This document shows positions 23,323 through 33,001 of a stretch of 64,000 nucleotides of DNA, one piece after another. Both the position numbers and the translations under genes were made by a program. The DNA comes from Lineolata rhizophorae. Its lineage: Eukaryota; Ascomycota; Dothideomycetes; Lineolatales; Lineolataceae. Position 1 is the stretch's first letter; every line of letters starts with the position of its first letter. The notes under the pieces were generated by a model. The model worked only from the letters and a program-made list of their open reading frames with translations. It was not told the origin of the DNA and searched no databases. The stretch lies in the NCBI GenBank assembly GCA_010093515.1, contig MU001696.1, positions 40,054 through 104,053 of the forward strand, written 5' to 3'.

Positions 23323-26182
23323 ATGTTCACATCGCCCGCGCCGGCGGCTCCGACTCTGTCGACTACAACGTCGCCTGCGTCGCCGTCGCCCACGCGCTCG
23401 TCTTCTAGCAGCCGCCCCTCCAGCTCCGTCCTCACCGTCCTCCACCACTACACCCACAACCACCTGCACCGGCACCACAGCCGCGGCAATAACAACAACA
23501 GCAACAACAACAACAACGCAAATAATAACAATAACAATAACAACGCCGGCGGAGACACGTCGCACGACCGCGGCGACTCCTCGTCCTCAAGCCGCAGTCC
23601 GTCGCGCCCGTCCTTTCCGTCCCTTCCTTCACGTTCGCGCGGCTTCTCGTCGTCGGATCGCTCTACGCCAGCTAGCCCGACCAGCCCGAACAAAAATAGC
23701 AACGAGCGTGTCGAGCAGCAACAGCGCCGGCGGCAGCGGCAAGACCTGCAGCAATCATCACAGCTGCAGCAGCCACAACACTCCGCGCTGTTGACGACGC
23801 AGGTCTCGGCCGACAACAACAGCCTCTCAAGTCGGAACTCGGGCGGCAGCAACTGGGCATCTGGGTGGCTACCTGGCGCCCGCTCCTCCTCCCGGGCCGC
23901 AACTTCAGCCGTAACCACTACATCGACTGCTCCTCAGCAACAACAGCAGCAGCAGCAGTTGTCTACTACCACTGACTTCGCTACACGCTCTTCGTCTACA
24001 TCTGCCGCGCCCAACAGTACCAACACTAACGCTTCCGCTTCCACCATGACGCGCAATTCAGTTCCGCGCACCGGCCTCGACGGTGCCTCCGATCGCCCGA
24101 CGACCGGCCCATCCTCGACCCTCCCCTCTCCACCTCCAACAACAGCCAATAATGCCGTCTCCTCGCCTTCTACAGCCGCCGCTACTACCACGGCGGGCGC
24201 CCCACCATCAACCACCAACCCACCCGCTGCCAACGGCAACAACAATAGTGCCACCAACACCCAGTCTGCCCCACCCCCGCCGCCCTCGAATACACACAAC
24301 ACGCAGCTCCCCACCATCCGCTTCATCCCGCACCAGGACCCGCGCACCGCGCGCCCGTCTCTCGCGTTCCCCGCCGTGACGCGCACGCTGACAAGTCCGG
24401 GTGCCATCATTCGCGTGGGCCGGTACTCGGAACGAGATGCGGGGCTTGCGGGTGCGGGCACTAACGGCGCCGCGGCGACGGGGAGTAGCGATGCGGCAAC
24501 AACAACGATGGGGATGAGGGGCGCGGCGGGCTCGCCATCCTCGGCTGCTGCGGCTGCGATGGCAGCGTCGGCGGCGCCGGTCGGATTCAAGAGCAAGGTG
24601 GTGAGCCGGAAGCACTGCGAGTTCTGGTGCCGGGATGGGCAATGGTTCATCCGGGACGTGAAGAGCAGCTCGGGCACGTTTTTGAATCACATTCGGCTGA
24701 GCCAGCCGGGCCAGGAGAGCAAGCCGTGGCCGGTCAAGGACGGCGACGTGGTGCAGCTAGGCATCGACTTCAAAGGAGGGGAGGAGATGATTTTTCGGTG
24801 CGTCAAGATGCGGGTCGAGTGTAATCGAGGGTGGCAGAAGGGGTTGAACAGTTTCAAGTGAGTATATACCTCGGTTCTGTTTGTTCGCGGACAAAGGGCT
24901 AACGATCTCGTGTGCTTTCACCTACAGCAAATCAACGCACAAGCGTCTCCGCAACCTCAACAGCGCGGCGGGCAAGAAGGATAGCGATGCCGCGTCGACA
25001 TACACATCAGAATGCTCCATCTGCCTCATGTCGATCGCCGTAAGTTCCCTTTATCCCCTTCATCCTAGTCCGCTTTCTTCGCTTTTCTTCTATTCCCAAA
25101 CTACGCCCGCTACAGCATAAAAAGGCAAGTCTAACTTACTACCCCACTGGGACCCACTACAGCCCTGCCAATCCCTCTTCGTGGCCCCGTGCTCCCACGT
25201 CTGGCACTACAAGTGCATCCGCCCAATCCTAACGAACGCGTCGTACCCCAACTTCCTGTGCCCCAACTGTCGCGCAGTCGCCGACCTCGAGGCCGACGTC
25301 GACGAGCCGGTCGCTGACGAAGACGACTGGGAGGCCGTCGCCGACGACGACGCCGACATAGAGGCCGCAGTTAAGAGGTCGGCCGAGGAGGCCGCGGCGG
25401 CGGCGCAGAGACCACAGCAGCAGTCGCAATCGCAGCACCAGCAGCACCAACAGGCTGCTGCGAACGCCGCCGCGCCGGTTCCAGTCCTGGCACCCGCACC
25501 CGTGCTTGCGCCAGCGCCCGTAGTCTCGCCCACGACGGTCGTGGCGCAGGCGACGCAGCGGCAGGCGGCAGAGCAGGAGCGCGAGCGGGCGCGCGAGCTG
25601 CGGCAACATCAGCAGCACAACCAGCGGGACGGCAACAATCAAGCCAGCGCGCTGCCCTCGCTGATGGACGCGCTGAGCTTAGCGCACGCGGACGAGCACG
25701 GGGGTGGTGGCGGTGCTGGCATGGGCATGGGCACGGTCGTGAACGGTGCCTTCGACGACGACGAAGAGGATGACGACGGAGACACCACGAGGCGCGCCGT
25801 CGCGTCCTCGTCGCCTGCTACTGCCGCGCCTGCCTCCGGCGGCGCGCAGAATACCACGGCGCATGCGGATCCAGCTGCGGGCCCCGGCCCGGACTCGTCC
25901 CCGGGGACCAGCCCCCACGATGCGCAGCGCCGCGGCAGCCGTGGCGGAGGTGGCGGCGGCGGCGGCGTCGCGCTCAGGACGCCCAGCGTGTCGCCGCCGC
26001 CGCGGCGCTCCTCGGGGGAGGGGGAAGCTGCGGCGGGCGAGAGCGAGGAGGGAAACGGATTGCCGGTGCCGGTGCCGGGGAGGGAGGCCAGGAGGGCGAG
26101 CGGGGAGGCGAGTCCGCGTCGGGAGGGCCCGGTCACGCCGAGGAATGATGCGGGGCCTTTTGTGCTGGATGGGGGGGCGTGA
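23323..26182 (+). CDS. FHA-RING E3 ubiquitin ligase, Dma1/Dma2 type
   Basis: Exons 23323-24857, 24928-25039 and 25163-26182 join in frame to 888 residues. An FHA domain covers about residues 330-505: the RVGRYSERD strand, then SKVVSRKHCEFW and KSSSGTFLNHIRLS, which hold the conserved phosphothreonine-binding Arg, Ser and His. A RING domain at about 541-587 has C3H2C3 spacing (CSIC, then PCSHVWHYKC, then LCPNC); intron 2 falls between the first and second zinc pairs. In yeasts Dma1/Dma2 and in animals the related RNF8/CHFR bind phosphoproteins through FHA and ubiquitinate them, linking spindle position, septation and DNA damage. The first 300 residues are Ser/Thr/Asn/Gln-rich and disordered, as is the C-terminal third. 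An Ala/Gly-rich insertion of about 45 residues splits the FHA between its first strands. The start is the first ATG after a long pyrimidine-rich leader. Confidence 0.9.
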
Positions 26183-27644
26183 TTGAGGGATGTGGGTAAT
26201 GGGGGGAAGATGGGGGGAGAGGGGAGGTTGTTACTAGGAGTTTTGGGGGGAATACGCGGACCAAAGGGAGGGATGGGGAGCTAAGGGATTTGTGTTTGTG
26301 TTATGTATGGATGATGGGCTAGTCGATGCGTGGGTGGGTGGATGGAGCACCCTCAGGGACTTTCAGGGCTTTGCTGTGGGATTAATTGTGTATAGGGAGG
26401 GAAGGCGCCGTGCGCGGGTTGATTGCCATGCTTGCTTGTACTTTGTTGATACTCTCTCCGTTGTCTTTTCCTTTTTCTCTTTCTTTTTTTTTTAGGGGGG
26501 GGAAGGGGGGGGGGGCAGTGTTCTCTTGCCGGTCCGTTTGCGTTGAGCTTCAAATGTCAAGATCGTATTGTGGAATTATGGGATGGGTGCGGACGGGAGC
26601 GAGGGTTTTGTGGGTGGCTTCCTGTCCATGTGTTTGCGTGTCTCGTGCATGATGTGCGTACGTTCCCATTGCATGCGATTCCCTGCTTTCACAGTTCTAC
26701 AATGCGTGCTGTATGGGTGCGGGGTAGGTCCGACGTGGTTGAGGAGTCACTGGGACAGGAAAAAGTGAGTCGCGGTGGGCTGGGCGCGCTGGAAGGATCC
26801 GCTGAATCGGATGGGGGCTTTGTATCTCTGGGTGGGTTGGGTGGACTTGGCGCTTTTCACTTGTGCTCCCTTGTCCGGGTTGCTTGTTGTGGTGGGTTCT
26901 CCGTTGGTCCTATCTCCTACCTGCCACTTTTGTTTGCCGTGTTTTGCTTGTCATGAGGGGATGAATTTGTGTGTGGGCACCGCGAGTGGGTTGGCGTAGA
27001 TTTAGTCGCTAGTCGCTAGTCGCTAGTCAAGAGGATATGAGTTGTTCGATGACTGGATGAGGTGGCTTCGGAGAAGCGGAAGGTATTTATTTTGTAAAAG
27101 GGAGGAGGGGCATGGGGATGTACTTTCTGCGCTCTTGTGGTTCATCTTTTGATTTTTTTTTGATTTTTTTTTTGGCCTTTGCTGTTGAGTATAGCGTTGC
27201 ATAGTCATTCTAAGGGTGGATTGGTGAGCGGGAAGTAGTAGATAGAGCAGGGACGAGATAGCTTGAACGAAGAAAGGGGCTTCATCAATACCAGTAATCG
27301 TTTGGAGGTGAATAGATGATGGCTGTGATCATGTGGAGTGGTGCTTTTGTATTTTGTATATCGAGCGCGTGTCTCAGGTTGTTCAATAAAAGTTTTCATA
27401 GATGGTGCCGATTTCGCATTCAAAATTCACTCTATGCCATCTAAACATGGGGCTTTGGTCGACTAGGGAGTGATCCAATTAAAGAAGAAGCTATTGAATG
27501 GATTGTGTAATGCAAGTTGCCAGATTATACTGTAGCACAAACATACACATACACTTTAGTATTACTTTTATGTTAAACGCAAAGGTCTCCAGGCTCTTGT
27601 TACTAGCGACTTTCCATCACCCCAGCACCCAAAAAATTTGTTAT
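26183..27644. other. intergenic, simple-sequence tracts
   Basis: The plus strand is strongly G/T-rich. It contains T and G runs at 26484-26515, a TAGTCGC tandem repeat at 27003-27028 and T runs near 27150-27170. It contains the 3' ends of two convergent genes. No frame here looks like protein. Confidence 0.6.
27003..27028. repeat. TAGTCGC heptamer tandem repeat, 3.7 copies
   Basis: TAGTCGC occurs three times in succession, followed by TAGTC. Confidence 0.9.
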
Positions 27645-28487
27645 TTAAAATGAAGGCGGCGCCATCCCACTCAATCCACACCCAGCTTCCACACAAGACG
27701 AGACGGTATGGATATATTTAATCTTCCCATCCTCCACCCTAAAGAAATGGCTATCCGGCATCGGCTCCTGCCCTTGCGACCGATCCAGCCCCGGAAAGCC
27801 CAAGAACATATCCACCGCGCCCATGACCTCATCGATAACGTAGCGCCGATTTGTCACCTCGATGGTCTCCGGCAAGCCCAAATTGCACGTGTTGGCCGAC
27901 ACGTTCCTGGCGCCCGTGTAGGCGCCGCCCTCGAGCCGCGCGCACGGCGTGCCCCACGGCACGGTAACGTTGACGTTGTTGAAGCGGTCGAAGTAGGCGT
28001 CGCCGGCGGCCTGGATGACGTCGCGGTTGTCGCGCTCGGCCTCGGGGATCGGGCTCCAGTCCTCCATGGAGCTCCAGTACAGGTAGCCCGTGGCGTTGAA
28101 GGCCCAGTCGCCCTGGTCCGTCACGATGGACTCGATGGTGTTGATCTGGGTTCCGTCGGCGTCGAAGAGCATCCGCGTGCCGATGACGTAGGGATGCTCC
28201 GCGCTCGCTGCGATGAGCTCCGTGAAGGTCGCGCACTGGACCGTGTCGTGGATGCTGACATTGCGGTCGATGGTCAGCGCTTGGGTCAGTACGCCTGAAG
28301 ACATGTCCATCGGCTGCTCGTTCTCGGTGTAGGTGACATCAGGCGCGACGGCTGTCATGGCGCTACTGCTGCCTCCGCTTTGCGCCGCGACATACGCGTC
28401 AGTCGCGTCTTGGAGCGTTGAGCGACTGCATTCGGCAGAGACCGTCGCGGCCAGCGAGGCGCCCGCTAGGAGAATGGAATAGAGCAT
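27645..28487 (-). CDS. secreted DUF8021-like protein
   Basis: An intronless frame of 280 residues. Residues 1-18 form a signal peptide (MLYSILLAGASLAATVSA) with likely cleavage before ECS. The mature part contains YTENEQPMDM, IHDTVQCATFTELIAAS and HPYVIGTRM near the centre, and SHFFRVEDGKIKYIHTV near the C-terminus. This matches my recollection of a fungal secreted family annotated DUF8021, thought to have a SnoaL-like alpha+beta barrel; no enzymatic activity is established to my knowledge. Six cysteines in the mature protein could form disulfides, and several NxT/S sites suggest glycosylation. It is complete, with an ATG directly at the signal peptide. Extracellular location is likely; role unknown. 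Confidence 0.8.
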   Translation of the reverse strand: MLYSILLAGASLAATVSAECSRSTLQDATDAYVAAQSGGSSSAMTAVAPDVTYTENEQPMDMSSGVLTQALTIDRNVSIHDTVQCATFTELIAASAEHPYVIGTRMLFDADGTQINTIESIVTDQGDWAFNATGYLYWSSMEDWSPIPEAERDNRDVIQAAGDAYFDRFNNVNVTVPWGTPCARLEGGAYTGARNVSANTCNLGLPETIEVTNRRYVIDEVMGAVDMFLGFPGLDRSQGQEPMPDSHFFRVEDGKIKYIHTVSSCVEAGCGLSGMAPPSF

Positions 28488-29645
28488 GTTGATGCCCCTT
28501 CTGCTTGAACGTTGATTCCGACAAGAAAGGGTAGCGGTGCTTTCCTAGAACTGGATCTTTTCGAATCCATTGATGTGGAGGCGATTAAATACTTTTTCAT
28601 TCGCGTGAAGAACGCTAGATGCCGTTCAAAGTGAAAAAGTATTTAAAATGTTCATCGAGATCTGCGCCCAATCGATTTTCATTTGGAGGTATATTTCTTG
28701 CTTGCACGTACAAGTCTGTATGGCCCATTCATTCACTCTATATGAAGGTCGCATGGGGCCCTAGCAACTACGGAAAATTTATCACCTACATAATGTGTGG
28801 GGTAGCTCGGCACTGCTGTGGAGAAACCCCACCTCATCTATCTGAAACGTTTCTTTAATCGGTCTAAAGAATTGTATAGACAGGATAATAAAACTGCAGT
28901 GAGTGGAGAAAGGTTGGAATTCTCATTTTGCAGGTGGTCAAGGAGGATTGAGTGAAGTGAATCGCCGATGGGAACTAGTGAGTTCGGTAGTGGTGGACTC
29001 AACTCCCGACAGGAAAATCTTAGCCTAGAAGTCAAAATAAGTCCACGAACAACCTCTTGGCCCGAATTGACGAGGAAGAGAAAAACTTGCAAAGCTCGAA
29101 TACCTGAATTAAAAACCTATTATCGTTGACGCATATCACGTGAGATTGTTGCGTTCGTCACGTGTCTGGACGAGAGCATGACCATCTAGTGCCGGAAAGT
29201 CAGATAACCCGCCAGTTTAGTACGGCCGTTCAATAGAATGAATGGGGAACCTAGTGCTGGAGGTATATTTTGGGCAATATAGGTACTCATGTGCTCCGTA
29301 CCACGATTGAACCCGACATCTGCGGCTCCTTCGTAATGAAAACAGTCATGTTGACTTCATCATCCGCTTTGAGCGGTCCGCGCCGTCGGGCTCTCCACCC
29401 AGGGTTACTGCTAGTTCTGCATGGTTCCGCAACATTCTGCCTCCCATGCGTCGTAGGCCGGGACACGGCTGCGTCACAAGATGAAGCTAAACCCCAACCA
29501 GCTCATCGCTCGATCGCCGGCGCATACGTAGTACGCGACTCATGGAACCGTAGCCCGGTGACCTGGAGAACCTAACTTGATGCATGCCTTGCACGGCGGG
29601 ATGCGTTCATGGCGTTCGAACTAGCCGGCCAACCAACGAATCGAT
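28488..29645. other. intergenic, two CACGTG boxes
   Basis: The spacer lies between divergent genes, the secreted protein (minus) and the metallothionein (plus). TCACGTG-type E-boxes lie at 29137-29142 and 29159-29164, 22 bp apart; CACGTG is the core site of bHLH factors such as Cbf1 and Pho4. No gene-like frame is present. Confidence 0.55.
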
Positions 29646-29655
29646 ACTCGTCGCC

Positions 29656-29853
29656 ATTTGTGCGGGGTGGATCGGCCTAGCTCAGGTAGGCATTTGTGTC
29701 CATTCCGACCAATTGCACCGCGAGTCTTTTGTGCGTAGCATCCCACAGAATGGCCCCAAACTCGCTGGGCATTCCGCACAAAAGGCGCAGTGGCGAGGGT
29801 TCCGACACGGGCCTTGGCAGGCTGATCGGCAGGGCGGCGGGTGGGTATTTAAA
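29656..29853 (+). promoter_or_regulatory. metallothionein promoter: three TTTGTGCG copies and TATA box
   Basis: TTTGTGCG is found at 29657-29664 and 29728-29735 and inverted (CGCACAAA) at 29775-29782. A partial copy, TTTGTGTC, is near 29693. TATTTAAA at 29846-29853 is a good TATA box, 115 bp upstream of the ATG. The repeated motif is a candidate metal-responsive element, inferred only from repetition and position. Confidence 0.5.
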
Positions 29854-29967
29854 GGGCTACAGAACGCCTCCCGGTTCATCATATCTTCTTGAGCTCTCCC
29901 TCAGCAAACAACAGAGTCACTTCCTCCACAGAGCAACACTACTACACCACCAACGAACTCATCAGAA

Positions 29968-30113
29968 ATGGCTTGCGCTTGCGGAGACACTTGCAACTGC
30001 GGCGGCCCGCAGAGCTGCAGCTGCGGCTCCTCTTGCACCTGCAAGGAGTGCGGAGTACGTTCCATCTCTTCTCTGGCCGATGGCTGTGGCTGCTAACCGC
30101 CGTGTAGAAGTAA
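29968..30113 (+). CDS. small copper-type metallothionein, 30 residues
   Basis: Exon 1 is 29968-30054 and exon 2 is 30108-30113 (Lys then stop), with a 53-nt intron (donor GTACGT, branch GCTAAC, acceptor TGTAG). The peptide starts MACACGDTCNCGGPQSC and ends CKECGK. Nine of 30 residues are cysteine, arranged as four CxC pairs and a final CxxC, with no aromatic residues, as in fungal copper metallothioneins such as the 26-residue Neurospora protein. Such proteins bind Cu(I) in a thiolate cluster in the cytosol and buffer or detoxify copper. A strong TATA box and repeated upstream motifs fit an inducible gene. If the intron is retained, the frame continues to a stop at 30094-30096 and adds 13 residues including CGC. 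Metal specificity is inferred from the family. Confidence 0.88.
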
Positions 30114-31037
30114 ACACGGCTGCGACACTCACCAAGTCAGCCTCGCGGTCTCATGATGCATGAGGAGGATCCGTCGAATGCAGGCAGAAAATGATGGGAC
30201 GAGAGAGGTGGACTGACGGATAGGCGTGCGTCATTCTTTAGTCATATCCAAGACAAAGACAAAATACGTAATTCAAGTGCCGAGGTTTCGACGTCCATCA
30301 GCATCATCTAGTAATTTTTCGATTCGGTGAAGAAACGGTTTTCGTGAAGCTCTGATGCGTTGCTCTAGTTTCCTCGGGTGGCTCTGGCATCCCTCGTCCG
30401 TCCCAAGCTGTCGTGCCTGTGGACGAAGCTCCGGTCCCAGCTATTAAAAGCTGCATCCCGGTTGCGGTTGATCCGGTGATCGAGGGCGATCCGAGGATGA
30501 CGATGTCGAGCCTCCGCCACGTGCTTGGCGAGGATCGAACTCGGGCTAGCCGACGCATGATTGGTTCGCGGCGCCTCGTCCTGCAGGTCTAGAGCGGAAC
30601 GAGAGCCATTGCTCCGTACAACCACTTCCGTATACAATCTGGCGATCAATCCTTAGGACCTAACCAAAGAGAGCAACTGAGCTTGCAATCGAACGACAAA
30701 TCGAGAACTAAGCTCGTTTGATTCGTCCACAGCAAATGCTTCAATAGATGAAACGCCCTCGCGCCTTTAGCCAAGTCCTACATACCGCGCGTTTAAACGA
30801 TAGGAGTAACTGTTCCGCCGGCGGGTTCCGCGTTCCGCCGGCGGATCCTCACCACCAGTTTGAGCCCTTCTGGCCCGATTCTTCGCTTATTCAGATCACT
30901 TCCAAGCGATGAACCTCGGGCCGTTTCGTGGTCCCGCCGTAAGCCGTCTCAGCTTCGACGTCTTCACACGCAAGAGACGGTCCAATTCCACCTTCTAGAC
31001 GGCAGATCCATCGGCGTCCGTACCGTGTTAAGTCAAG
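30114..31037. other. intergenic with paired CCG/CGG palindromes
   Basis: No gene is seen. The right part is the probable promoter of the arylesterase-like gene and holds two copies of GTTCCGCCGGCGG (30812-30824 and 30832-30844; see separate entry). Short frames around 30300-30650 lack protein features. Confidence 0.6.
30812..30844. promoter_or_regulatory. two palindromic GTTCCGCCGGCGG sites, 20 bp apart
   Basis: CCGCCGGCGG is a perfect palindrome and occurs at 30815-30824 and 30835-30844, each preceded by GTT. Centre-to-centre distance is 20 bp, about two helical turns. CCG/CGG inverted half-sites are the usual targets of fungal Zn(II)2Cys6 regulators. The sites lie about 200 bp upstream of the ATG at 31038. 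Confidence 0.5.
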
Positions 31038-32623
31038 ATGGATAGCTTCAACATGGAAAATGCCCAGCAAATGCTAGACTTCGCAAAAGCAAACTTGCTC
31101 GTGAGTTATGCCTCGCCACTTCTCTGCCTCCTGCCTGAATTTGTGCTGATAATTCCATTTTGTCCAAACTAGCTGGTCGGCATATTCGCTCTGTTTTTCG
31201 TTGGCATGATCATTTCGAAGAATGTGTATGACCGTCTCATGCATTTTACTATATTCGTGAGTGACCGTCGGACTCGATTCCTCTCTCGTCCCCGTGACAC
31301 TACTAAACACACACCTGCTTAGGTCGCTGCACTTGGAGCGTTGAATGATTTTGCGCTAGCCAAGGCCGTTCAGGAACGCTATTTCAATGTTAGGACGCTG
31401 TACAAAAATTCCCTCTCGCGTCTCGAAAAAGTCGACACATTCCCTACAAAAGCAGTCGTCTATGCGGACCAGATTCGTAACTGTGAAGATATTGTCCTCA
31501 ACGAGGACGCAGGCTTCGCCATCTTGAGCTGCGATCCAACCCGCGATTTCTGGAACGCGGTCATGGTACGCCACCAAGCACGTTCCTATCAACTCATGAA
31601 ACTCCCTGCCGCCCCCAATTTAATTCTCCCAAGACTCACACCACCACCATCTAGGACATCCGCATCAGCCCTAACGGCACTGGCTCTCTCTATCTCTGGA
31701 GCTACGCCACCTCACCCCCCTCCCTACGCCCCATAACTTTCTCCGACTTCCCCGCCGGCACGACCGACTTCCACCCGCTCGGCATCGACTACGACGCCGC
31801 GACCTCGACCCTCTACGCCGTCGACCACGCCCGCTCTGGCCTCCGCGTCGACGTCTTCCGCCTCGACCCGCCCACCGCCCGCGCCTCGCTCCTCACCACC
31901 TTGGCGGACCCCACGCACCTCCGGACCCCGAACGGCGTCGCCGCGCTCTCGCCAACCGAGCTGCTCGTCACGAACGACCACTTCTTCGTCAGCGACGAGC
32001 GCCCCTGGCTCGCCCTGCTCGAGACCTACCTCAGCCTGCCGCTCAGCTGGGTCACGGGCGTGCGCCTCGCGCCGGACGACACCAGCGCCGCCGGCGGAGC
32101 AGGCGTCAAGCCGGCGTACGGCCTCGCGGCCGACGGCATCCCGTTCGCGAACGGCATCGCGCGGCTCAACGCCACGCACGTCGTCGTCGCCGCGTGCACG
32201 CGGCCGGGGCTCTATCTCTACTCGCTCGCGGAGCCCGCCGAGCCGGCCCCGCCGAAGCTGGTCTTCGAGCGGTACGTGCGCACGCCCGTCATGGTGGACA
32301 ACGTGTCGGTGGACAGCGCCGGCAAGGTGCTGTTCAGCGGGCATCCGGACGCGGCCGCGCTGGTGAACGTGAGCAAGACGAATCACGCGTTCGATCTCGA
32401 CGCGAAGGGCGAGGAGGGCGAGAAGGCGAGGGAGGGACGGCCGAGGTCGGGGAGCTGGGTTGGCGAGTGGGATCCGGTAGAGGGGACGCTGAGGGATCTG
32501 TTTGTGGATGATGGGACGGTTTATGGGTCGTCGTCATCAGCGGTGAGGGATGTGAAACGCGGGTTGACGCTCGTGGTCGGATTGTATGAGAGGGGGGTTC
32601 TGATGGCTGAGACGGGGGCGTGA
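31038..32623 (+). CDS. paraoxonase/arylesterase-like beta-propeller protein
   Basis: Exons 31038-31100, 31173-31256, 31323-31565 and 31655-32623 give 452 residues; the first three introns are all phase 0. Exon 2 encodes an N-terminal membrane anchor (LVGIFALFFVGMIISK), comparable to the retained hydrophobic leader of animal paraoxonases. NCEDIVLNEDAGFAILSCDP, DIRISPNGTGSLYLW, HPLGIDY and LRTPNGVAALSPTELLVTND follow the six-bladed propeller pattern; ED, PNG and ND motifs correspond to calcium-binding residues of the family. FANGIARLN and VDNVSVDSAGKVLFSGHP continue the propeller. Family members hydrolyse lactones or aryl esters in a calcium-dependent way; the fungal substrate is unknown. It is probably a type II membrane or secretory-pathway protein. 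The last exon is very GC-rich. Confidence 0.85.
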
Positions 32624-33001
32624 GTTCTTTGAGGTCATGTAGATGATTTGAGGGACAGAGTATATTGGCATTTTTTATTCTTTAGGGAGCGCCATGAAGA
32701 ATTGGGGGGGGACTTGAATGTCTACGTCAGTATGTTTGTGTTCTTAGCCACTGGCTTGAGATCCTGCTAATTGTTGCGCTTCAAACGTGGAGGATCATAG
32801 GATAATTTACGGTTTACCTTGTCAAAGCCACTTATGAAAAGGGTTACAGGACAGGCAAGCAAGAACGTTGAAAGCGATCTTAGAAACGAAATTTGTACGG
32901 TACCGAATGGGCAATGACGTGAAACGCAATCTAATAGCATGAAGACACTGACGACACTGACGACAAGGAGCCGGGAAGCCCGGAAAAGGTCAATCTACGC
33001 C
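32624..33001. other. short convergent intergenic spacer
   Basis: Only the 3' ends of two convergent genes are expected here. It has a T-rich tract near 32670 and a G9 run near 32705, and nothing else is seen. Confidence 0.6.

Noticed and set aside
30500-30560. GTTCGATCC-like T-loop on the minus strand
   Set aside because: A four-base stem and loop are present, but there is no D-arm, anticodon arm or acceptor stem around it.
31724-32386. 220-codon minus-strand frame
   Set aside because: Antisense shadow of the GC-rich last exon of the arylesterase-like gene.
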